In this document: piece after piece, positions 1 through 5,057 of the stretch
Numbering within the stretch: the stretch's first letter is position 1
Layout of the letters: each line of letters begins with the position of its first letter
Made by a program: the position numbers and the translations under genes
From: Spirochaetota bacterium
GTDB taxonomy: Bacteria > Spirochaetota > UBA4802 > UBA5550
Direction of reading: 5' to 3'
Length of the DNA stretch: 5,057 nt
Assembly: GCA_022704585.1 (NCBI GenBank)
Contig: JAKJGD010000207.1
Location: 1 to 5,057 of the forward strand
The notes under the pieces: model-generated
Database searches by the model: none
Seen by the model: the letters and a program-made list of their open reading frames with translations, nothing else
Told to the model about the DNA's origin: nothing

Positions 1-246
1 ATTAACCGGCAGGAGGAGATCCGCACGAACCTTGAAGCGAAGATCGATGACCTCCAGAAACGGACCAGGACCATGCGCGAGGACACCGGGCGCCAGGACC
101 GGGCGATCGAGAGCATAGCCGCGTCCATCGCGGGCACGCGCGTGCTTATCCAGTCCAATACCGACAGGGGAGAGGCGATCTCGGACACATCGGTACAGCT
201 GGCGCGGATCGCGGACAATCTGAAGAAGCAGGTGACTGATATTTAA
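1..246 (+). CDS. C-terminal end of a probable methyl-accepting chemotaxis protein (5' partial)
   Basis: The first 81 codons of the window are open from base 1 and end in TAA at 244-246; the start lies outside. The visible part is a charged, continuous alpha-helix without membrane segments. It begins INRQEEIRTNLEAKIDDL and ends QLARIADNLKKQVTDI. The order of motifs fits the last descending helix of MCP signalling domains: a Q.RAIESI stretch, then a VLIQSN segment (compare the common 'tQxNA'), then a terminal LARIADNL repeat (compare 'aeeLa..a..L'). MCPs transmit ligand signals to the CheA/CheW array at the cell pole. No CheR-docking pentapeptide is visible at the C-terminus. The match is by pattern only, because the diagnostic hairpin tip is outside the window; another long coiled-coil signalling protein is possible. 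The stem-loop that follows suggests that its transcription unit ends here. Confidence 0.62.
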   Translation: MNRQEEIRTNLEAKIDDLQKRTRTMREDTGRQDRAIESIAASIAGTRVLIQSNTDRGEAISDTSVQLARIADNLKKQVTDI

Positions 247-261
247 AAAGAAGAGGTTTGC

Positions 262-301
262 AACCCCCGCCTGCCGCGAATCGTTCCCGGCACGCGGGGT
301 T
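262..301 (+). terminator. Imperfect GC-rich stem-loop after the MCP-like gene, possible terminator
   Basis: The arms 262-276 and 288-301 pair as AACCCC-GC-TGCCG against CGGCA-GCGGGGTT, with one bulged C and one mismatch, around an 11-base loop. It starts 15 bases after the TAA at 244-246. No T-run follows (the next bases are CGAAATGAC), so it is not a classic intrinsic terminator. It could act as a weak or Rho-assisted terminator, or protect the 3' end of the mRNA. The pairing is seen directly; the role is inferred. Confidence 0.4.
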
Positions 302-314
302 CGAAATGACACTT

Positions 315-330
315 CCGGTTTAGCAACCGG
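315..330. repeat. Perfect 6-bp inverted repeat just upstream of promoter P1
   Basis: CCGGTT (315-320) and AACCGG (325-330) are exact reverse complements around a TAGC loop. An 8-base palindrome, TCAATTGA (331-338), follows at once and overlaps the -35 hexamer of P1. Either could be an operator or a short second hairpin after the upstream gene. I recognise no known regulator site, so function is open. Confidence 0.4.
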
Positions 331-334
331 TCAA

Positions 335-362
335 TTGATCATTCCCGCCCTATTTGTATACT
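335..362 (+). promoter_or_regulatory. Candidate sigma-70-type promoter P1 for the phosphatase-kinase unit
   Basis: TTGATC at 335-340 matches four of six bases of the -35 consensus. TATACT at 357-362 matches five of six of the -10 consensus. The spacer is 16 bases. A transcript would start near 369-371 and have a leader of roughly 86 bases before the preferred start at 457. The stretch is AT-richer than its surroundings and lies in the only sizeable non-coding gap of the window. Predicted by eye only. Confidence 0.45.
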
Positions 363-410
363 ACCTGCCTGTGGCTGCCGTCCGCCCGCTCGCGGTATGC
401 CAAATATCTC

Positions 411-438
411 TTTACACTTTCGGCATCTTCCTTATACT
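411..438 (+). promoter_or_regulatory. Candidate sigma-70-type promoter P2, close to the phosphatase start
   Basis: TTTACA at 411-416 (five of six -35 bases) and TATACT at 433-438 (five of six -10 bases) are 16 bases apart. Transcription would begin near 445, only about a dozen bases before ATG 457, giving an almost leaderless mRNA. If P2 is used, the alternative upstream ATG at 397 cannot be in that transcript, which supports 457 as the start. P1 and P2 would be tandem promoters of the same unit. Predicted by eye only. Confidence 0.45.
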
Positions 439-456
439 TTACCCGGCATAACCGAC

Positions 457-1956
457 ATGAATCCATTATCATATATACTTTTCCTGGCCTCGGTAATTTA
501 CCTGTTCCTGGGTGTTTATTCGGTAAAGCTGGAGCCTTCGTCGTGCCTGAACAGGACGTTCCTGTTCACCTGCACCTGCTTTGGACTGTGGGCTTTTTCT
601 TTTTCGTTCATGCATGCGTCCTCGTCCATGGCGGACATCATGTTCTGGTACAACATCAGCTCGCCGGGGTGGTGCCTGTTCAGCGGCACGGCGATCCATT
701 TCCTGCTGCTTTTATCGAAAAAAGACACGCTGCTTGACAGAAAGTGGATTTACCTGATTCTCTATGGACCGGGGCTGCTCCTCATTTACAAACAGCTTGC
801 CGATTCATTCGCGGTCACGGGCTTCATGAGGGTCGGCTGGGGTTATGCAGAGATAGCGCCCGTCACGTCCGGGTGGTACCTGTTCTTCATGGCCTACCAG
901 GCCGGGTACCTCGTGCTGGGGCTGGTGTCGGTCGGCGTCTGGGGGATAAAGACGCGCATACGGAGGGAGCGGAAGCAGGCCCTGATGATGTTCGTCACTA
1001 CAACGCTGTCCCTCGTCCTGGCGTTCGCGAACGATATCCTCCTGCCCGCGCTGAATGTGTATCTCTTTCCCTCGTTATCGCCGGTCATTGTCCTCATCTG
1101 GGCCTTCGGCATGTGGTACTCCATAACGCGGTACAAGCTGATGTCGTTAAATATCGAGAACGCGGCGGACGAGATCATCTCGAACATGAAAGACATGGTC
1201 CTGCTTCTTGACACGTCGGGCAGGATCGTGAAAATAAATTTACGCGTCACCGAGCTCCTTGGATATGACGAGTGGCTCCTCCTCCAGAAGCCGTTCGGTT
1301 CCATGGTCCGGGACAGGGAGTATGTTGAATCCGGGTTGTACTCCATGAAAAACGGGAGTGTGCGGGACAGCGAGATGGTCACCGGGTTCCTTGATTTAAC
1401 CGGCCGCGAGCTGCCGGTGAAGATGACCGCGACGACGCTGCGCGACCGGTACGGCGACCTGATCGGTACTGTCGTTGTCGGGACCGACATCAGGGAAACG
1501 ATACAGCTGCGGAACGAGATCCGCGAGCGGATCAAGATGGAGGGCGAGCTCAAGCTGCGGAACGAGATGATCGAAGCCGATCTCCTGAACGCGCAGTTCA
1601 TCCAGAAGGCCCTGCTCCCCGCGCATGCGCCGGTCCACCCGAGGCTCGCCATCGACTTCCGGCACTACTCGATGCACAGCGTCGGCGGGGACTACTTCTC
1701 CTTCGCCCCGCTTGAGTCCGGACAGATGGGGGTTTTCATCAGCGACGTGTCTGGGCACGGGGTGTCGGCCGCCCTTTTTCTCTCGCTCCTGAAATCCGTG
1801 TCTGAATCGGCGCTGGGGAGATATGCCACCAGGCCGATGTATTTCATCCGGGACCTCAACGCGATGCTCCTTGCGGGCATGCAGCACTATTTCGTGACCG
1901 CCCTCTACGGTTATTTCAGCTTTCCCGGGGAGGGGGCCGAGTTTTCTTTCTCCTAG
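457..1956 (+). CDS. 7TM-PAS-SpoIIE (PP2C-type) phosphatase, cut short by an in-frame amber stop
   Basis: This is the open part (499 codons) of a membrane sensor phosphatase whose frame continues to 2301. About seven hydrophobic segments fill residues 5-225, resembling the HisKA_7TM sensor module. A PAS domain follows (about 235-345, starting NAADEIISNMKDMVLLLD and ending TDIRETIQL), then a charged helical linker (about 345-385), then a SpoIIE/RsbU-like domain from about 377. Visible phosphatase motifs are VGGDYFSF (D412) and ISDVSGHG (D430), the first two expected metal-ligand motifs. Family members dephosphorylate anti-sigma-factor antagonists or similar phosphoproteins in the cytoplasm. TAG at 1954-1956 (codon 500) stops translation just before GGHPNP. 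I chose ATG 457 because TM1 starts right after it and P2 lies just upstream. ATG 397 is in frame and would add 20 residues. Neither start has a clear Shine-Dalgarno. Domain assignment is firm; whether the product is made as a truncated protein is not known. Confidence 0.85.
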   Translation: MNPLSYILFLASVIYLFLGVYSVKLEPSSCLNRTFLFTCTCFGLWAFSFSFMHASSSMADIMFWYNISSPGWCLFSGTAIHFLLLLSKKDTLLDRKWIYLILYGPGLLLIYKQLADSFAVTGFMRVGWGYAEIAPVTSGWYLFFMAYQAGYLVLGLVSVGVWGIKTRIRRERKQALMMFVTTTLSLVLAFANDILLPALNVYLFPSLSPVIVLIWAFGMWYSITRYKLMSLNIENAADEIISNMKDMVLLLDTSGRIVKINLRVTELLGYDEWLLLQKPFGSMVRDREYVESGLYSMKNGSVRDSEMVTGFLDLTGRELPVKMTATTLRDRYGDLIGTVVVGTDIRETIQLRNEIRERIKMEGELKLRNEMIEADLLNAQFIQKALLPAHAPVHPRLAIDFRHYSMHSVGGDYFSFAPLESGQMGVFISDVSGHGVSAALFLSLLKSVSESALGRYATRPMYFIRDLNAMLLAGMQHYFVTALYGYFSFPGEGAEFSFS

Positions 1957-2301
1957 GGCGGCCACCCGAACCCTGTAATCTACCGCGCCGATACCGGCGA
2001 GGCGGGGTTCCTGGAATGCGAGGGCACTCTCCTCGGAAAATTCGATACCATCAGGCTCAATGAGAGAAGCACCCGCCTGGGCAGGGGGGACCGGGTCTTT
2101 CTTTATACGGACGGGCTTCCGGAAACCAGGAACGGGAACCATGTCATGTTCGGCTATGAGAACCTGGTGCCGCTGGTCAGGAGGGCGGGCGCGGCCGGAC
2201 TTTCCGAGACCCTTGACGCGATCATCGGCGAGATCGATGCCTATCGCGGCGGGGGGCCGGTGGAGGACGATATCGTCCTGATCGGTGTCGAGGTCGTATG
2301 A
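1957..2301 (+). pseudogene. C-terminal part of the SpoIIE phosphatase domain, downstream of the amber stop
   Basis: These 114 codons plus TGA (2299-2301) continue the preceding frame without any shift. They encode the rest of the same domain: GGHPNPVIYRADTGE directly after the stop, LLGKFD, then GDRVFLYTDGLPETRN with D552, and VEDDIVLIGVEV with D604/D605 (numbering from ATG 457, counting the TAG as 500). The Asp of TDG and the Asp pair of EDD are the third and fourth metal-ligand motifs of PP2C-type phosphatases, so the upstream piece alone should not be catalytic. I see no good internal start with a ribosome-binding site, so this is not a separate gene. It is either a remnant of a recently broken gene, a part reached by stop-codon readthrough, or intact coding sequence if the TAG is a base-calling error. 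With the TAG decoded, the protein would have 614 residues. Confidence 0.75.
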
Positions 2302-2321
2302 TGTCAGTGACTATGTTCTTC

Positions 2322-2325
2322 GGAG
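2322..2325 (+). promoter_or_regulatory. Ribosome-binding site of the hybrid kinase gene
   Basis: GGAG lies 7 bases before ATG 2333. It is the clearest Shine-Dalgarno-like site at any start in this window. It fixes the start at 2333: the two nearby upstream ATGs (2301 and 2313) are in another frame, and no better in-frame start precedes the receiver domain. Confidence 0.6.
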
Positions 2326-2332
2326 TTTGCTT

Positions 2333-5057
2333 ATGAGCGCCGGTAAACGGAAAACCATTCTCCTGGTGGAGGACGAGGCGATTGTAGCCCTTGCCGAAAA
2401 GGCGACCCTGGAGAAGCACGGGTACGCGGTCATAACCGCGTATTCGGGCGAAAAGGCGGTGGCGGTCGCGGAATCAACGCCCGGCATCGACATCATTCTC
2501 ATGGATATAGATCTCGGTAAGGGAATCGATGGGACCGAGGCTGCCAGGAGGATACTCCGGACGCATGAGGCGCCGCTGGTCTTCCTTTCCTCCCACATCG
2601 AGCCGGAGATCGTGGAAAAGACCGAGGGCATCACCTCGTACGGCTACATCGTCAAGAACTCGGGCGAAACGGTATTCCTGACTTCCATCAAGATGGCGTT
2701 CAGGCTTTTTGAAGCCCGGATGAGCGAACGGACCAAAACAGGCGCGCTGGAGAAGAGCGAGGAGAAGTACCGCACGCTGGTCGAGAACATGAACGACATC
2801 GTGTTCGCGATGGACGTCAATGGACGCTTCACCTACCTCAGCCCGGGCCTCTCGCGTGTAAGCGGGTACACTCCTGACGAGCTGACGGGCAGGATGTTCA
2901 CCGACCTGGTCTACCCTGATGACCTGCCCGGCCTGAAGGTTGGCTTTAAAAAAATCGCCGGCGGCGCCATCGAGCCGCACGAGTTCCGCGTGGTGGACAA
3001 GGACGGATCGGTGCGGCACGTGCGCACATCCAGCAGGCTCGTCTTGCATAGGGGCGCCGTTACGGGCATAACCGGCATCATGACGGACATCACTGAGAGC
3101 AGGCGCGCCGAGGAAGAACTCGTCCTGAAATCTCTCGTCATTGACCAGGTAAAGGACTTCGTGACGATTGCTGGCCTGGACGGCACCATCACCTACGTGA
3201 ACCAGGCGGTGATGGACCTGTTCGGCCGGCCCAGGCATGATCTCGTGGGGAAAAATATAACCATCTTCGGAGAAAGTGCGGAACGCGGCTCCACCCAGGG
3301 CGAAATTCTCGAAGCAACGCTGCGGGACGGGGCCTGGCGGGGGGAGGTGATCAACATAGCGGTGGACGGCAGCGAGCATGTGATGGACAGCCAGACGCAG
3401 GTCGTCCGCGATGCCGCGGGAAAAATCATCGCGCTATGCGGTATCTCGACCGACGTTACCGAGCATAAAAAAGCTGATGCGGCTCTCCGCGAGAGCGAGG
3501 AACAGTTTCGGATGATCTTCGAGAACACCAACATGGGGATATTCCTTTCCACCCTCGATGGCGTCTATCTCAGGGTGAACCGGGCCATGCTGCGCATAAG
3601 CGGGTACGACAGCATCGAGGAATTCATGAAGATCCCGACGTCGCGGCTCTACGCGGAACAGGCGGACCGGCAGCGCATCCTGGGGGAATTGCGGGAAAAG
3701 GGGTCGGTTGAGAACGCCGAGATACGCGCGGTAAAAAAAGACGGCGCCATTCACTGGATTTCCCTGAACGCGGTAATGCTGAGGGACGATGACGGCGTAC
3801 CGAAAAACATCATCGGTTTCGTCGAGGACATCACGGAGAAAAAGCGGGCCGGGGAACTGATAAAGGCCGAGCGCGACCTGGGCCTGCAGCTGGCCGGCGC
3901 CACGTCGTTGAAGGAGGCCATGCGGTTTTGCCTGTCCGCGGCCATGACCGCGGGCGGCATGGACAGCGGCGGCGTGTATTTGGTCAATGATGCGGGCGGA
4001 ATCGACCTCGTGGTGCATGAAGGGCTCTCGGACAGATTTTTGTCCAAGGTGTCGCATTACGACGCGGGCAGCCTGTCAGTGGAGATCCTGATGAGAGCGG
4101 TCCCTGTTTTCGTTGACGATTCGGGAGTTGTAGCCGGGACCGCACCCCCCCCCTCGGTTGCCGGCTTGAGACCGGTGATGAAAGAGGAGGGGCTGAAGAC
4201 GCTTGCCATGCTGCCCATCAGCATGGGGGGCGGGATACTGGCCGCCATGAACCTCTCCTCCCATGCCAGCGGTACCATAAGCCATCATGCGCGCATGGCC
4301 CTGGAGAGCATGGCGTCCAGCCTGGGCTCCGCCATTTTGAGGTTGAAGACGCAGGAGGCGCTCCTTGACAGGGAGAGCAGGTTCCACACGTATTTCACCC
4401 TCCCGCTTGTCGGGATCGGCATCATGACGCCTGCGGAGGGGACGAACGAGGTGAACGAGCGGCTCTGCGAAATCCTCGGCTACCCGTACGAGGAGCTGAA
4501 GGCGCTTTCCTGGGTGGACGTCACCCACCCGGACGACGTTGCGGCTGACCTCGCCCAGCTGAACCGCCTGATGGCGGGCGAGCTGGACAGCTATCTGCTC
4601 GACAAGCGCTACGTGCGAAAGAACGGTGATATCGTCTGGGGATCGCTGGCGGTGGGATGCGTTCGCAATCCCGACGGGTCCGTGCGGCACCTCGTCGGCA
4701 TGCTGAACGACATTACCGGCCGCAAGCGGGCGGAGGAGGAGAACCGGGCCCTGCTTGAGGAAAAAGAGGTCCTCCTCCGGGAGGTGCACCACCGTATCAA
4801 GAACAACATGAGCTTGATCACGGCCCTGCTCACCCTGCAGGCCGGGAGGCCGGAGAGCGCCGGGGCGGCCCCGGCGCTCCGCGAAGCGGTGAGCCGAGTG
4901 CGCAGCATGGGGCTCCTGTACGACAAATTGTACCTGTCCAGCAACGTGCGGGAAATGCCGATCGACTCTTACCTGAACTCCCTGGTCGGCGAGATCGTTT
5001 CGCTGTCCCTCGGCAAGGCCGCCATAAGTGTGGAAACGGACATTGAAGATTTCACGC
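2333..5057 (+). CDS. Hybrid sensor kinase REC-PAS-PAS-PAS-GAF-PAS-HisKA_2 (3' partial)
   Basis: The frame is open for 908 codons and leaves the window before the ATPase domain. Order of domains: receiver (about 7-128) with acidic E13/D14, phospho-acceptor D58 in ILMDIDL, S86 and K108 in GYIVKNSG; PAS1 (about 140-258, ending MTDITESRRAEEEL); PAS2 (about 260-380, ending STDVTEHKKA); PAS3 (about 384-505, ending EDITEKKRA); GAF (about 510-675); PAS4 (about 680-799, ending NDITGRKRAEEEN); HisKA_2 dimerisation domain from about 802, with VHHRIKNN. H820, directly before R821, is the expected phosphorylated histidine. No membrane segments are seen, so it is a cytoplasmic integrator. HisKA_2 kinases usually end in a HATPase_c domain and signal to separate response regulators; the ATPase part is not visible here. 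The N-terminal receiver suggests that an upstream kinase feeds into it. The gene lies 31 bases after the phosphatase frame and is probably co-transcribed with it. A nine-C run (4145-4153) lies in the GAF region. Confidence 0.9.
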   Translation, partial: MSAGKRKTILLVEDEAIVALAEKATLEKHGYAVITAYSGEKAVAVAESTPGIDIILMDIDLGKGIDGTEAARRILRTHEAPLVFLSSHIEPEIVEKTEGITSYGYIVKNSGETVFLTSIKMAFRLFEARMSERTKTGALEKSEEKYRTLVENMNDIVFAMDVNGRFTYLSPGLSRVSGYTPDELTGRMFTDLVYPDDLPGLKVGFKKIAGGAIEPHEFRVVDKDGSVRHVRTSSRLVLHRGAVTGITGIMTDITESRRAEEELVLKSLVIDQVKDFVTIAGLDGTITYVNQAVMDLFGRPRHDLVGKNITIFGESAERGSTQGEILEATLRDGAWRGEVINIAVDGSEHVMDSQTQVVRDAAGKIIALCGISTDVTEHKKADAALRESEEQFRMIFENTNMGIFLSTLDGVYLRVNRAMLRISGYDSIEEFMKIPTSRLYAEQADRQRILGELREKGSVENAEIRAVKKDGAIHWISLNAVMLRDDDGVPKNIIGFVEDITEKKRAGELIKAERDLGLQLAGATSLKEAMRFCLSAAMTAGGMDSGGVYLVNDAGGIDLVVHEGLSDRFLSKVSHYDAGSLSVEILMRAVPVFVDDSGVVAGTAPPPSVAGLRPVMKEEGLKTLAMLPISMGGGILAAMNLSSHASGTISHHARMALESMASSLGSAILRLKTQEALLDRESRFHTYFTLPLVGIGIMTPAEGTNEVNERLCEILGYPYEELKALSWVDVTHPDDVAADLAQLNRLMAGELDSYLLDKRYVRKNGDIVWGSLAVGCVRNPDGSVRHLVGMLNDITGRKRAEEENRALLEEKEVLLREVHHRIKNNMSLITALLTLQAGRPESAGAAPALREAVSRVRSMGLLYDKLYLSSNVREMPIDSYLNSLVGEIVSLSLGKAAISVETDIEDFT

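Noticed and set aside
247..456. Small RNA gene, riboswitch or missed small CDS in the intergenic gap
   Set aside because: The two hairpins do not form a recognisable riboswitch or tRNA fold, and no short frame with both a start and a ribosome-binding site stands out.
354..1211. Two plus-strand open frames (354-737 and 744-1211) overlapping the 7TM region
   Set aside because: They are in another frame from the 7TM-PAS protein, are rich in H, R and G, and show no domain.
894..1652. 252-codon minus-strand open frame
   Set aside because: Serine/arginine-rich shadow opposite the TM-PAS coding region; no domain or start signal.
1954..1956. Pyrrolysine or genome-wide amber recoding
   Set aside because: Only one in-frame TAG occurs across roughly 1,600 codons of coding sequence, the flanking genes end in TAA and TGA as far as visible, and no pyl genes or recoding signal can be seen. 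The window does not exclude it, but nothing supports it beyond the single codon.
1396..2142. 248-codon minus-strand open frame spanning the amber codon
   Set aside because: It could seem an alternative explanation for the interrupted phosphatase, but its translation is low-complexity (rich in R, E, P, H) with no motif, while the plus strand shows clear PAS and phosphatase motifs on both sides of the stop.
1957..2301. Separate small gene for a C-terminal phosphatase subunit
   Set aside because: There is no start codon with a ribosome-binding site soon after the stop, and the fragment begins mid-fold at GGHPNP.
2474..3379. 301-codon open frame on the minus strand
   Set aside because: It lies wholly inside the receiver-PAS coding region of the hybrid kinase, has no recognisable domain and is the usual antisense shadow of a GC-rich gene.
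4076..4792. 238-codon minus-strand open frame
   Set aside because: Shadow opposite the GAF-PAS4 region of the kinase; composition typical of antisense translation.

Overview
The window is about 60% GC by eye. It carries three same-strand genes of bacterial signal transduction: the 3' end of a probable methyl-accepting chemotaxis protein (MCP), a membrane 7TM-PAS-SpoIIE/PP2C phosphatase gene, and a long soluble response-regulator/PAS/GAF/histidine-kinase gene that runs off the right edge. I see no mobile element, CRISPR array, tRNA or rRNA. The domain style suggests a spirochaete or a related environmental lineage: a receiver domain with a GYIVKNSG segment leading into PAS domains and a HisKA_2 kinase (VHHRIKNN), and a HisKA_7TM-like sensor fused to PAS and SpoIIE. 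This assignment is inference; a deltaproteobacterial origin is not excluded.

Layout. 1-246 is the MCP-like C-terminus, ending in TAA. 247-456 is non-coding: an imperfect GC-rich stem-loop (262-301), a perfect 6-bp stem-loop (315-330), and two good sigma-70-type promoter candidates, P1 (335-362) and P2 (411-438), in a locally AT-richer stretch. 457-2301 is the phosphatase gene, interrupted in frame by one amber codon (TAG, 1954-1956) inside the phosphatase domain. The frame stays open and conserved beyond it to TGA at 2299-2301. After 31 bases with a GGAG ribosome-binding site, the hybrid kinase gene starts at 2333 and stays open to base 5057 (908 complete codons, C-terminus outside the window).

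How they may work together. The 7TM-PAS part of the second gene would sense a membrane or intracellular cue and control dephosphorylation of a phosphoprotein, typically an anti-sigma-factor antagonist. The third gene would take phosphoryl signals through its N-terminal receiver, integrate them through four PAS domains and one GAF domain, and set HisKA_2 kinase activity. Spacing and shared strand suggest the last two are co-transcribed. The main oddity is the amber codon: if real and not read through, the phosphatase loses two of its expected metal-binding motifs and should be inactive. A run of nine C in the kinase gene is a second place where the reading frame could vary.
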